DNA of 64,000 nt, from contig NC_073304.1 of assembly GCF_027595985.1 (NCBI RefSeq), positions 138,154,331-138,218,330 on the forward strand. Reading direction: 5' to 3'. Both the position numbers and the translations under genes were made by a program. The notes beneath the pieces are model-generated. The model saw only the letters and a program-made list of their open reading frames with translations. It was not told the origin of the DNA and made no database searches. The stretch is from Sorex araneus. Lineage: Eukaryota; Chordata; Mammalia; Eulipotyphla; Soricidae. This document shows positions 34,701-45,789 of the stretch, piece after piece; position 1 is the first letter of the stretch; each line of letters opens with the position of its first letter.

Positions 34701-35292
34701 AAACAAAAATTCATGAAGATAAGTTTCCTTTATGGTAGTACTTTGATGAATTCTCAAGAGTCTTCTGGTAAGCCTGGAGCACCATTGATGAGAAGAGCTG
34801 ATAGTAAGGCAAAAGAACTGAGTTTGGAGAAAAGATAGAAGAAAGCAGACAGAGACAAACTAAACCCCTTCCCTGTATCTTTCTACCACCACAGGTAACT
34901 ACCACAACCTTCAGAACATACAACATACCTTCACTTCACCTTCCAAATCTTCCACAAGTTCTCTTTTGGCCAACTCTAATCTGGAAATACATGAAAGAGG
35001 ATTCCTGGGAAATACCTTTTTGAGTGTTCCCTTAACAAAAGTCACATAGGATCATTCTGATTACTAAGACAGTCTGGATGTATGAAGTAATGAGCCTGAC
35101 ACTTAACCGTCTCGATGTGTGGATTCCTTTTGACATCTGTGCTGAAGAGTACAGGTCACAATATAACAGGTACAGGTAGATATGTGTTTGTAATTTGATA
35201 TCTGTGTCTTCCCAATCCAGTTCAACTCCCTGTTCATTTCTCAAAAGCCAAAGTCTATTACTTCCTGAAATCATGCCTAATATTTATTTATT
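34701..35292. other. unique sequence
   Basis: Nothing recognised. The open frames have no domain. Confidence 0.5.
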
Positions 35293-35465
35293 TTGCTTTT
35301 TGGATGACACCCACAGATGCTCAGGGGTTACTCCTGGCTCTGCACTAAGGAATTACTCCTGATGGTCCTCAGGAGACCATATGGGATGTCAGAGATCAAA
35401 CCTGGGTCAGCCATGTGCAAGGCACAAACACCCTACGTGCTATATTATTGCTCCAACGCCCCCGC
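35293..35465 (-). mobile_element. SOR-type SINE, antisense
   Basis: TTTGCTTTTTGGATGACACC, CTCAGGGGTTACTCCTGGCT, TGCACTAAGGAATTACTCCT, ACCATATGGGATGTCAGAG and GCTATATTATTGCTCCA. Full length. Confidence 0.9.
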
Positions 35466-35490
35466 CCCGTGTCTGATTTTGAACACAGAG

Positions 35491-35533
35491 AAGGCGCTTC
35501 TTTCTTTCTTTCTTTCTTTCTTTCTTCTTTCCT

Positions 35534-35614
<81 letters not shown>

Positions 35615-35892
35615 TTTCTTTCTTTTCTTCCTTCCTTCCTTCCTTCCTTCCTTCCTTCCTTCCTTCCTTCCTTCCTTCCTTTCTTTCTCTTTCTTTCTCT
35701 CTTTCTTCCTTCCTTCCTTCCTTCCTTCCTTCCTTCCTTCCTTCCTTCCTTCCTTCCTTCCTTCCTTCCTTCCTTCCTTCCTTCCTTTCTTTCTCTCTTT
35801 CTTTCTCTCTTCCTTCCTTCCTTCCTTCCTTCCTTCCTTCCTTCCTTCCTTCCTTCCTTCCTTCCTTCCTTCCTTCCTTCCTTCCTTCCTTC

Positions 35893-35937
<45 letters not shown>

Positions 35938-36098
35938 TTTTCTTTCTTTCTTTTCTTTCTTTCCTGCTCAGGTTTACTCCTGGCTCTGCACTCAGGAATT
36001 ACTCCTGGTGGTGCATGGGGGACCATATGGGATGCCAGAGATCCTAGGTTGGCCGCGTGCAAGGCAAACGCCCGCTGTGCTATCGCTCTGGCCCCCAA
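35491..36098 (-). mobile_element. SOR-type SINE whose tail became a 460-bp pyrimidine microsatellite
   Basis: The SINE body (35966-36098: TTTACTCCTGGCTCTGCACT, ACCATATGGGATGCCAGAG, GCTATCGCTCTGGCCCCC) is preceded by TTTC and TTCC blocks in place of a T-tail. A near-identical repeat AAGGCGCTT / AAGGCACTT flanks the whole (35491-35499 and about 36099-36107), so the microsatellite lies inside the insertion. Confidence 0.85.
35500..35965 (-). repeat. (TTTC)n/(TTCC)n tract
   Basis: Blocks alternate: TTTC to about 35630, TTCC to 35680, a TTTC/TCTC bridge, TTCC to 35787, a bridge, TTCC to 35893, TTTC to 35940, then mixed. The bridges at 35683-35705 and 35788-35808 are nearly the same, so a higher-order unit of about 105 bp was probably duplicated. 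Confidence 0.95.
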
Positions 36099-36139
36099 AA
36101 GGCACTTTTATGCAGGCAATGAGTGTAATGTCAGAAAGT

Positions 36140-36335
36140 AAGAGGAGCCTAAGTGATAATCCAGCCAATAGAGTGCTTGTCTTGCAAGCAGTCAATGTAG
36201 ATTTGATCCTTGGCACCACATATGGTCCCCCAAGCCCTGCCAGGAATGATTACCGAGTGCAGAGCCAACACCACCTGACCACCAAAGAGTGTGGCCGAAA
36301 AAAAAAAAGAGAAAGAAAAAGAAAAAAACAAAAGT
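36140..36335 (+). mobile_element. SOR-type SINE, diverged
   Basis: AGGAGCCTAAGTGATAATCC, CTTGTCTTGCAAGC, GATTTGATCCTTGGCACCAC, ATATGGTCCCCCAAGC and an A/G-rich tail. Confidence 0.75.
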
Positions 36336-36797
36336 GAAAATACACTCATTTTAAATCCCCTTGGATGATATTTATTTGGTTCAACACTGGGTAAAACTGT
36401 TGGCTGAACTTTAGAATTCATGATGTACAAATCATAGATATTTTTAAACTCTGGGATTGCAGCCAGTGCTGCCAGACACTCACACAGGAGCTGACACAAA
36501 CTGAGAAAACAGCAGATCGAACTTACTTGGCCCTCACTCACTCTGGGACGCAAGTACACTCAGTGGTACAGAGCACAAAAATGTCTACAGTTTTAAATTG
36601 TTTTCATTTTTAAGTTATTGCACGTAGATGTCTAAATTTAGCTGAGCTAGATATTGATGTTTTCTGATTCCCTATAGCCCAAATTAAAGTTATTTACTCA
36701 ATGTAAATAATTCACCCAATCATTGATGTAACGAAAGTGCCAATGCAACAGATTTGGGTATAACAAAGAACTTACTACAACAGCGGTATAGGAAGTT
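36336..36797. other. unique sequence
   Basis: Nothing recognised. Confidence 0.5.
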
Positions 36798-36905
36798 TCA
36801 GGAAACCAGGAATGAAGCCAAGTGGTAGAGTGTAGATGCTTCTCATGTATGAGATTCTATGTTTAATCCCCAGATTAAACACACACACACACACACACAA
36901 ACACA
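36798..36905 (+). mobile_element. short tRNA-like SINE with (CA)n tail
   Basis: GGAATGAAGCCAAGTGGTAG, GAGTGTAGATGCTTCTCATG, GTTTAATCCCCAG, then (AC)11. It is the same general type as 6664-6746. Confidence 0.55.
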
Positions 36906-37229
36906 ATTCCAGGTTAAGCATGAGTATACTGTCATGTAGTATCAAGAACACATAGACTCCTTCTGCATTTATGATGTACTGCATATTTAGCACATTTCAA
37001 CATTGTGTCATGATCCAGATAGCTACTACAGCATCATCTGTCACATTTACTTTCTGGCCATTAAAAAAAACGACGTTTTTTAAAAAAGGAAAATGAGCTA
37101 ATGCCTTCTGTCTAATACAGAATTTTTGGAAAGTTTCTCATGGCATTTCTTATATTGAAATGTTCATCCATTAGTTCACTCTACGTTCAATTGGTCTACT
37201 TTTTAAAAACAAAATTCCAGTGTGTAAAA
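36906..37229. other. unique sequence
   Basis: Nothing recognised. Confidence 0.5.
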
Positions 37230-39290
37230 CAACCTAGTATTCTTCCTTTTTTGTTTTATTTTTCTTAACATGATACCCTCTAGTTTCATCCAAGTTTCAT
37301 TTAACAACAAAGCTTTACAATTTTTATAGCTTCATAGTATTCCATATGTGTGTATATGTAGATATACACTATAATTTCTTTGTGCATTTATTTTTATTGG
37401 ACATTTGGCTTGCTTGCATATCATTTTTACTATTCTAAGTGATGCATACTTTTTGTTAATTAATGATTTTGTGTTTAGGGATATACATCAAGAAGTGAAA
37501 ACTCATAGTCCCAGGAGAACTCTATTATTATATTTTCCTCAAAATAATCTCCATACTGCTTTACATAGAGGCTAAACCAGAGGACATTCTCACTAAAGGA
37601 ATGAGTCCTTTTCTTGCTTCATCTCCTTTAACACTATTTTCAGTCTTTTTTGATAAATGCATTTTCATTGGTGCAAGATGATAACTTATTGTCATTTTTA
37701 TTTGCATTTCCCTGATAGTGATTATAAGCAATTTTTACTATGCCTACTGGCCATCCATATGTCATCTTTTAGAAAATGTCTATTCATTCCTTTCTTCGCT
37801 TTTTGACGGGCTTGTTTTCTTGTTGAGTTTTGTGAGTGCTTTGCATATCTTGAATATTAGCCTTTTCTCTGATTGTATGCAGATAGTTTTTCCTATTTAA
37901 TAGGGAGTCTTTTATGTCAGCCTGAGTTTCTTTTTTCATCCAAAAACTTCATTTTACATAGCCTCTCCGTTTTGTTATCTTTGCCTATGGAGTCAAATTA
38001 TTGAGGACACATCTGAGCTACATATCCTGAGAGTACTGACTATGTTTTCCTCAGAGCATTTTATGGATTCTGGTTAAATCTCAAGTTTTCCAATCCACTT
38101 TTAATTAACATTTGAGAATGGTGTGATATATAGATACGTTTTAGTTTTTGCGTATGGTTATCTAGTACTCCCAACACTATTTGTTGAGGAAGTTTTCCTT
38201 GCTCCACTTCATATACTCATAGATTATTTTTCATAGATTAGCTGTCCAGAGATCTAAGAGTATCTCTGGGTTCTCAGTTCTGTTCCATCAGTCTGAGAGT
38301 CTATCTTTATTTTAGTACCACATCATTTTGTTTACTATAGTTATATAATATAAAGTCAAGAGGGTCCAGAGAGATAATATTTGCCTTGCATATAACCAAT
38401 CTTGGTTTGATATCAGACATTACATATGATATTCTGAGCCCAAAGAGTAACCTCAGAGCATAGGTTCAAGAATAAGCTCTGAATACAGCAGATGTAGCCA
38501 AAACTCAAATAAATAAATTTGAAGTTATAAGTGCAATGCCTTACAGCTTCTTTTTCTCAAAATTGATTTGACTATCAAATGAGTTCTAAGATTCCATAGA
38601 TATTAAGATTCCATAGAGTTCGTTATAAGTCCTTGAAGATCACCAGAATTTTGATAAGGATTACATTATATCTTTATATGCCTATGTAGGACAGTCACTT
38701 TGCCAATTTCAATCCTTCCATTCTATGAAAATGAAATATTTTTTCTTTTCCCAGTGTCCTATTTCTTTCAGTGGTGACTCTGTTCAATAGCTTCCAATGT
38801 ATAAATCTTTCACATCCTTTATTAAGTTGATTCCTAGGGATTTGATGTTTGATAACACTTTTTTATTTTATTTTCAAATTGCATTTGAGAGGAGTGTTTG
38901 TTTATAAGAGTGCAACTATTTATATCTTTTAGGGAAACAATGATGTCGCACCATGTCACAAATTTCTATAAAAAAAAGTTCATGGTGGGAATATTAATTT
39001 TAAAAGGTTTTCTTTTTTACATTTTCTCCTTCTAGTTTGACATTTTCATATAGAAATGACCTTATCTTACAAAACTCAGGTTATAAAGAAGTGACATAAG
39101 AGTTGAAGGAAATGAAGAGGTCGACTAGAGATGACATAGGGACAGTAGTGGTGACCTTGGACACTTTGCTAGTATTGGAGTGTGGTAACTTTATATATAT
39201 GTACCATAAAACATTGACACTATTATAACCATGTTACTTAAACTATAATTGAAATTAAATTATAAATTTAAAAACAAATAAATAAGTATC
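37230..39290 (+). mobile_element. old L1 LINE with 5' inversion
   Basis: 37230-38900 is ORF2 from the C-terminus back into the RT, on the - strand. 38950-39290 is an L1 3' end on the + strand, matching 8905-9075 (CTTTGCTAGTATTGGAG and ATAACCATGTTACTTAA). The order is what twin priming gives. A SINE at 38363-38518 interrupts the inverted part. Confidence 0.6.
38363..38518 (+). mobile_element. degenerate SOR-type SINE
   Basis: GAGGGTCCAGAGAGATAATA, TTTGCCTTGCATATAACCAA, GGTTTGATATCAGACATTAC and an AAATAAATAAA tail. Confidence 0.7.
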
Positions 39291-39873
39291 TCAATATGTG
39301 GCAGAGAAACCTACAAATACTTGACCTAAAAATTTCTGTGCTACATTGAAACCTACTCTCCTTCTACAGCCAAACTTTAACCAATGACTGAAAATATACT
39401 AGAGTAAGTGGGTAAAATGAAAACATCAGGTGAAACTGAAATAACAGCTATTTAATGAATAAATAATAATATTTATGATAGTGTAATAATTTTAGTGAGA
39501 ATTTATTTTCTACTAAGTATTGTGTATATTTACCTTTTTGAAAAATTTTCACAATACTAGAATTCACAAAAGAACAGATGGCAACACAATGAGTTTAAAT
39601 TCTTGCTTTCAGTCATGCAGTTAACAAATACCAATTTAGGTCTTAAACTGTGACACATCTGTTCTTTTGCACCCTCATTTACTTTGTTTGTCTCCTCTCA
39701 TATGGTTTTAGTAAATCCTTCAGTGTTGTAAAGTGCTTAGCATGAAGAAGAATTAGAGGAAAGTTTTAAGATGGAAGAGTTGTGTTAGTAACTTAGTCAA
39801 CTATACCCATTAACAGTGGTTCTGACTTGCAATGTGAATCTAATTCATAAAATTCATGTTAAATCTATTCCCA
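39291..39873. other. unique AT-rich sequence
   Basis: Nothing recognised. Confidence 0.5.
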
Positions 39874-40049
39874 GGGGCCAGAGTGATAGCATAGCGAGTA
39901 GGGCGTTTGCCTTGCACACGGCCGACCCGGGTTCGATCCCTGGCATCCCATATGGTCCCCCAAGCACCTCCAAGAGTAATTCCTGAGTGCAAAGCCAGGA
40001 ATAACCCCTGAGCATCGCTGGGTGTGACCCAAAAAGCAAAAAAGAAACG
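39874..40049 (+). mobile_element. SOR-type SINE, young copy with target duplication
   Basis: Near consensus: GGGGCCAGAGTGATAGCATAG, a perfect GGTTCGATCCC B box, CCCATATGGTCCCCC and TGTGACCCAAAAAGC. The direct repeat TCTATTCCCA flanks it (39864-39873 and 40050-40059). Confidence 0.95.
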
Positions 40050-40059
40050 TCTATTCCCA

Positions 40060-40429
40060 AGTTTGCCTTGTAATCCAAAATTGTAGCTCTGGCTTTAGCC
40101 ATTATAGTAGTAAATATGATATCTGTAATATAATGCAGTTGTTATCTCCATCACCACTTTCTCACCTGGCCAGGATAGTATAATAGAAACAGGAGAAAGT
40201 TCTACATGCATGCTTGGAGCTCACAAGTACATTGCCACAAACATTTTGGTTTTCAGATTTTATCTCAATATACCAAGGAGGATGTTTACTTCAACTCTTC
40301 TTTCAAAGTCACAAATCTATTCCATAAGTTAAAACAAGACATTATATATCCACTCATACATTCATGTCAATATTTTTTGGTGTTCTTTTGTCAATGTGTT
40401 TATCATTACAATGGTACTAGTATTATTTT
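40060..40429. other. unique sequence
   Basis: Nothing recognised. Confidence 0.5.
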
Positions 40430-41165
40430 ATATTTGCAGTATATTTATACAAATATAAAATACTGCACCACCTGAGTGCCAATATTCAACTACCATTATC
40501 TCAAGGCCCCTTGCCCCTGCATTTGTCATTCTCAGATCACAGTTCTATCAGCTATATGTCTGAAGTTGTTTCCATTGTAGATTGTCTAATCACTGGCTTT
40601 GTTTCTTTATACTCTTCATATGAGTGAGGTCACCTGGTATTTGTCTTTGTCTTTCTAGTTTACTTGGTATGATTTCCTTCAATTCCAGCTGAGTTGCAGC
40701 AGACTTGTGCAAGACATCATCTTTTCTGGTAGCTGGGTAGTGTTCCATAATACATACACCACAATTTCTTTGCCCACTCATCAGTTGTTGCACATTGAGT
40801 TTGTTTCCATACCTTGACAATTGTAAATAATACTGTGGTAAATAAGGTGTACATATGTCCTTTGTTTTTGTCTTCTTGGAGTAGACCCCCGGGAGAGGAA
40901 TTACAGGGTATTATGGAAGTACTACTGTTAGTTTTTTGACACTAAGCCATTTTTAAGAGTGGTTGAACCAAACAACACTCCTGATAGCAGTAAATGAAAG
41001 TTCCTTTTTTGCTGTATCCCACTAAAAAGTTTCAAGTCTTTTTGATGTAGACTATTCTTTCTGGTATGAGGTGATATTTTAATCAAAATGATGAGCATTT
41101 TTTATATTCTTGTTTCCCATGTTAATGTTGTCATTTCATCTGTTCAATTGTCTGTTCATCTCATA
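40430..41165 (-). mobile_element. L1 fragment (ORF2 C-terminus and 3'UTR), antisense
   Basis: TGGTAGCTGGGTAGTGTTCC, the complement of the ORF2 Y/AAV region, and the TGGTGTAGACTATT-like region nearby are typical of an antisense L1 ORF2 end. The 3'UTR lies at the left. Confidence 0.65.
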
Positions 41166-41400
41166 TACCTAATTTTTAAAATTAATTTTTATAAAAATAC
41201 CATGATTTATAAAATTATTCATTATATAGTTGTTTCATGCATTTAGTGTTCCACCACCAGTGTGACTTTTCCTCCACCAATATCCCCAGTTCCCCTTCCA
41301 ATCCCAAACTTCCCTCTTTAGCACATAACAAATTTACTTTATATTCATCTTTCTAATTTTTGATAGAGTTTTTTTTTGTTGTTGTTAAAATTTGAGACTC
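41166..41400 (-). mobile_element. L1 3'UTR fragment, antisense
   Basis: GTGTTCCACCACCAGTGTG, TTTCCTCCACCAATATCCCC and AGTTCCCCTTCC are the complement of the GGTGG-rich L1 3' tail. It lacks an expanded purine tract. Confidence 0.6.
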
Positions 41401-41401
41401 A

Positions 41402-41490
41402 TTTGTATGTATTTAGTATTAGTCCTTGAACCTGGATTGGCTGCATGCAAGGCAAACACCCTGCCCACTGTGCTATCACTCTAGCCCCAT
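41402..41490 (-). mobile_element. SINE head fragment, antisense
   Basis: CCTTGAACCTGGATTGGCTG, CATGCAAGGCAAACACCC and GTGCTATCACTCTAGCCCC: only the tRNA-derived head remains. Confidence 0.75.
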
Positions 41491-41832
41491 TACTGGAATT
41501 TTTTAAGATTTGGATTAGTTGTAACTAATTGGACAACAATGCTACAACAGTGCAACAGTGCTACAGTGTTATTTTTTTATATTTTGGGGGCCTGGGCAGT
41601 GCTCCAATTCTTTTTTCCCCCCTAAACTTTTTCTTTGGGATGTGAGGGTTCTTCACTTGTGCCTCTTCAAGCCCTTTATAGGCAATGATTAAGAAGGATA
41701 TGTATTTTAAAATTAATAACATTTAAAAAGATGTTTCAGTGCATAGCCACGGTTAGGGTTTTCTTCACATCAGAAAAATGTGGAGTATTCAGATATAGAG
41801 AAAATATTTCTTCTTAATTTTTGAAAACACAT
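41491..41832. other. unassigned sequence
   Basis: CAACAGTGCTACAGTGTT near 41545 resembles an RTE-SINE tail but has no body beside it. Otherwise nothing is recognised. Confidence 0.4.
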
Positions 41833-42030
41833 CAAGGCTGGAGTGACAGTTCAGAGGTGAAGGTGTTTGCCTCTATGCAAGCAGCCCCTGTTTAATCCCC
41901 TGCACTGGGCATGGCTCCCATTTCCTCCCTGCAGCACCACCAGGCATAATCCCTGAGCACAGGGCCAGAAGTAGCCCCTAAGCATCGCCAAGTATGGTCT
42001 CTGCACTGCTTCTCCCCCCCCAAAAAAAAA
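41833..42030 (+). mobile_element. SOR-type SINE, diverged
   Basis: AAGGCTGGAGTGACAGTTCA, GTTTAATCCCCTGCAC, CACCAGGCATAATCCCTGAG, AAGCATCGCCAAGTATGG and an A tail. Confidence 0.8.
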
Positions 42031-42089
42031 GAAAAAGTGAGAGCAAAGAGGAATTTGGAGAATCTAATTGATTTATTCTAGTTCTTCTT

Positions 42090-42255
42090 TTTTGGATCAC
42101 ACCTGGTTGTACTCAGGGCATACTCTAGGCTGTGTGTGTGCTCAGGGGTCAGTCCCAGCAGAACTCAAAGGAATATTTGGGGTGCTAGCATTTGTATGCT
42201 GCTGACTGCATGCAAGGCAAGGCTTTCTTGCTACACTATCTCTTAATAGCTCCTA
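42090..42255 (-). mobile_element. SOR-type SINE, antisense, diverged
   Basis: TTTTTTGGATCACACCTGGT, GCTCAGGGGTCAGTCC, TGACTGCATGCAAGGCAAGG and CTACACTATCTCTTAATAGC. Confidence 0.75.
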
Positions 42256-42287
42256 TTATTATTATTTCAAATATGTATGTATATATG

Positions 42288-42545
42288 TACTGGAGCAATA
42301 GCAGAGCAGTAGGGAGTTTGCCTTGCACATGACCAACCCAGGTTCAATTCCTCTGCCCCTCTCAGAGAGACCAAAAGCTACCGAGAGTATCCCGCCCACA
42401 CAGCAGAGCCTGGCAAGCTACCCGTGGAGTATTCAATATGCCAAAAACAGTAACAAGTCTCACAATGGAGACGTTACTGGTGCCCACTCGAGCAAATCAA
42501 TGAACAATGGGATGACAGTGCTACAGAGCAGTGCAGTATTAGTTC
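42288..42545 (+). mobile_element. tRNA-head / RTE-tail chimeric SINE (best example)
   Basis: Head: ACTGGAGCAATAGCAGAGCA, GTTTGCCTTGCACATGACC and GGTTCAATTCC (B box). Body: AAAGCTACCGAGAGTATCCC, AGCCTGGCAAGCTACCCGTG and ATATGCCAAAAACAGTAACA. Tail: AATGGAGACGTTACTGGTGC onward, about 60 bp shared with 33511-33570 of the RTE LINE. It ends in GACAGTGCTACAGAGCAGTG, not poly-A. Pol III should transcribe it from the internal boxes, and the RTE machinery is the inferred source of its mobility. Confidence 0.85.
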
Positions 42546-42559
42546 TTAGATAATGGTGT

Positions 42560-43440
42560 GGAAATACATTCTCCAAATCAGTGGTTGACTTTTTATTTTA
42601 AGCCTTATTTCTTTCTTTTTTTTTAATAATGTAGAAGTACTGCTATTTATTCAACCCTTGTGGGCATGACTCCACAAGGCCTCATTTCTTTGTAGTTCAA
42701 CTTTTTAGTTGTATGTGGTTCCCTATTGTTTATTTATTTCTCTTCTTTTGTCTTCTATGGGTTTATATTATTGAAGGTCTATCCGAAGTCAATGTCTTAG
42801 ATGGAGAGTCCTGTCGATATTTTCTTCAGCATTTTGTAGAAACAGGTTTGATATGGAGAATTTTATTCATTTTTAATTAACTCTTGTGAATGCAATGAGG
42901 TAAAATGATAATTTTTTTATAATTGACTCAAAAATCCCCAGAAATATTTGTTAAAGAGACTCTCGTTGCTCCAACCCACACATCTGCTCCCTTTACATAG
43001 ATTAATTGTCCATAGAGTTGAGTGATTGCATCTGGATTCCCAATCAATTTCATGGATCTGAGTGTCTGCCTTTGTCCAGAACCATGCAGTTTATTGTTAT
43101 TGCTGTGTAGTAAAGATTAAAGTCTAGAAATGCAACACCTTCTACCTTTTTAAAATCAGTTTTGCTTGGGCTGTTTGGGTAGTTTTGTGGTTCCATACAT
43201 ATCTTAGGCCTGTTTGTTCTATGTCCCTGAAAAATGTCCTAGAAATTTTAATGGCAATTGCTTTGCATCTGTAGAATATCATGGGTAAGATGGTCATTTT
43301 AACGATGTTTATTCTTCTACTCAATAAACAAGAAGAGTGTTTATTTCCTTGTGTCTTCTTTTGTTTCTGATATATAATTTTCACTAAATAGGTTTTATAT
43401 GTCCTTTGTTTAACTGACTCTTAGATATTTAAAGTTTTAC
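42560..43440 (-). mobile_element. L1 ORF2 fragment, antisense
   Basis: The frame at 43142-43384 ([33 protein letters not shown]) is the ORF2 RT-thumb region. Flanking antisense L1 continues to about 42700. Confidence 0.7.
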
Positions 43441-43623
43441 TAACCTGATCATAAGTGATTAAAAAATTTTATTCAATTACCATATCACCTTGAGATATAG
43501 CTGCAAATTTTTCATGACTGAGTTTCAGTAAAACAATGTTCTACCTCTCCCTCCACAAATGTACATTTCCCACTACCAATATCCCCCATATCTGCTACCC
43601 CCCAACCTGACTCTATGACAAGC

Positions 43624-43661
<38 letters not shown>

Positions 43662-43985
43662 ATCTCTCTCTCTCTCTGAATGTGTGTTCAGCTTTGGAGG
43701 GATAAAATGTCATTATATATGCATATATATACACATATATATAACCCTTTTTTTCTATTTATTCCCTCAGATAAAGTATGTCCTTGTTGAGTTTGAGTCT
43801 GGTTGATCTCTTGAAAGGTGATAGAGGTGTTGAAATCTCCAACTATTATTGTGTTGCTATCAATATCTTTCATCAAGTCTATGAGTAGTTGTTTTAAGTA
43901 TTTTGCTGGTCCTTCATTGGGTGCATCATTTTTCTTGTCTAAAAATTCCAAGCTGAGTACACTTTAAATACCTATTTGTTTCTCC
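43441..43985 (-). mobile_element. internally deleted L1: 3'UTR joined to endonuclease, antisense
   Basis: 43445-43700 is the complement of the L1 3'UTR, including the purine tract (seen as (TC)n at 43623-43677). 43790-43960 is endonuclease sequence (NDAPNEGPAKYLKQLL, VVGDFNTSI-like). The rest of ORF2 is missing between them, so this is either one deleted element or two fragments. Confidence 0.6.
43623..43677 (-). repeat. (TC)n tract, L1 3'UTR purine tract on the - strand
   Basis: A TC repeat with two TATC interruptions. On the - strand it is followed by AGTGCTTGTCATAGAG, matching the post-tract flank at 26480. Confidence 0.95.
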
Positions 43986-44180
43986 TGGTTAGTGTTTTTA
44001 TAGATACCGGTAATATAAGAGCTGGGAGACACACACCCAACAGGAGTTCAATCCTTAGTACCAGAGGGCCTCCTTAGCATCTCCAGGTGTAACACTGCAG
44101 CTACAAGCATTAAAAGAGTGGCTCAGGAGGTCCTGAACATTTCTGAGTAGTCCTCAGATTGGCTGAGTACCAAAAAATAC
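43986..44180 (+). mobile_element. degenerate SINE
   Basis: GTAATATAAGAGCTGGGAGA, GGAGTTCAATCCTTAGTACC and CATCTCCAGGTGTAAC are decayed SINE landmarks. Confidence 0.4.
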
Positions 44181-44329
44181 CTCAGGCACATCAAAAGCCT
44201 GAATAGCATCATATCCTCTGATCCTAATATTTAACCATTAATCAGTTGAATGATTAATGCTGTAAGTGGCAGTTGGGTTCCCCTGATCACTACTTTATAA
44301 TTCTAAATAGTTTCCACCCTCTTCCACCT

Positions 44330-44480
44330 TAATATCACCTTAAATATTTAGTTTATTCACTTGCCCCAATACATGTTAATTTTTGTCCTTTGGTTTTGCT
44401 TTGGTTGTGCTACTGTTTTGACCTAGCTGAACTCTCAGAAGGCTAGTCTGCTATAATATCATCCATCACAAATCATATTT
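44330..44480. repeat. duplicated segment, copy A
   Basis: TTCACTTGCCCCAATACATG, TTGTGCTACTGTTTTGACCT, AGCTGAACTCTCAGAAGGCT and ATATCATCCATCACAA recur with moderate divergence, same orientation, at 45515-45645. Unknown family. Confidence 0.65.
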
Positions 44481-44559
44481 AAATAGCTACATATCATTCA
44501 TATAATTCTGAATCCCCTGTATCAGTAATATAACAAAAATAAAACCTTTTGTGTAAAAT

Positions 44560-44720
44560 AGGGCCAGAAATATAGCAATACAGGTGGCAGGAGGCTTGCC
44601 TTGCATATGCCCAGCACCCCACATGATCCCGTATACCCCAGCAGGAGTGATCCTTGAGCACAGATCCAGAAGTAAATCCTGGAAAAATCTGGGTGTGACA
44701 CACACACATAAAATAAAATA
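44560..44720 (+). mobile_element. SOR-type SINE, diverged
   Basis: AGGGCCAGAAATATAGCAAT, GGCTTGCCTTGCATATGCCC, AGCAGGAGTGATCCTTGAGC, CTGGGTGTGACACACAC and an AAAATAAAAT tail. The B-box segment is deleted. Confidence 0.75.
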
Positions 44721-45514
44721 TAAGATTTTTAATTTTTCTACCCCAAAGTCCCACAAGTTATTTCTTATTATGTATGATAATTTACTTAATTTATTCTCAC
44801 ATTATCCTTGAACTTTTTAAATTATCTTTATATATGTCATTACATGGGGAATCATTCTATAACCCTAGTTAAATTAATGGAAGAACACAGAAACTTATTT
44901 CTGATTGTACTTATGAAATATTTTTTAATCATATGTTTTCAAGACTTGTTTTCACCCTACCTTCTTATTTTGAAAATACTTCTTGGAGTTCTCACACTTG
45001 AGCGTATCTTTGTGGTAAATTGTTTTAACATGGTAATCTGCTCAGATCAATTGCCAGATGTAGTAATGCTAGTGTCAATCATGTAGAAATGTGTAATGGC
45101 TGGGAGACAAATGACATTACCATTCCCCTTCTTCTAGCCACATACAGTTTGCTCTTCTGAAGAATGCCTTTAGTATAAGGAAATTTCCAGAGAAGACTGG
45201 AAGGCACAAAGTTAGGCATCAAGAAATCTTTCAGTTCACCTAATCACCCAAAGGAAAGGGAAAAACATGCGACAGTATGGACTGAGCCAGGCCAGCACCA
45301 TGCATAAAGTCATCACACCTTTGCTTTCCATGATTCTAGGGCTGTCTCACACATCCTGTAACCATCCTCCCTTCCTAAAATACCCTTCCTCATCCCACAT
45401 ATTTTCTTACTGAGTACTCCCTTCTCTCCCACCATTTCTCTTTCCTCCTTTCTCTTTCTCTTCTCTCTCTTGCTTTCCTTTCCTCCCCCGCCTACCCTGC
45501 TCTCTCTTTAACCC
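44721..45514. other. unique sequence with a pyrimidine-rich part
   Basis: Nothing recognised. A pyrimidine-rich stretch spans about 45415-45500. Confidence 0.45.
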
Positions 45515-45645
45515 CAAATACTTGGTGTTATTTCACTTGTCCTAATACACTTACATTTTTGCTCTATGGCATTATTTGCTTTGCTGCTGTTTTAACCTAG
45601 TTGACTTCTCAGAAGTCTTATTTTGGTATTATTCATCAAAACTTC
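45515..45645. repeat. duplicated segment, copy B
   Basis: See 44330-44480. Here it reads TTTCACTTGTCCTAATACAC, GCTGCTGTTTTAACCTAGTT, GACTTCTCAGAAGTC and TATTATTCATCAAAAC. Confidence 0.65.
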
Positions 45646-45789
45646 TATATTGTAATAGGTAACAAATTAAATATAAATATACTTTGTATTATGAAAAGAT
45701 GTAACATGTGCCACATTTTATGTATGTAATATGCTTGGCAGAGTACTAGCAAAAGAGATATGGCTTGTTCACATAAATTTAGGAAACAT

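Noticed and set aside
35317..36141. 274-, 210- and 217-codon frames over the pyrimidine tract
   Set aside because: Microsatellite artefacts joined to SINE sequence at both ends.
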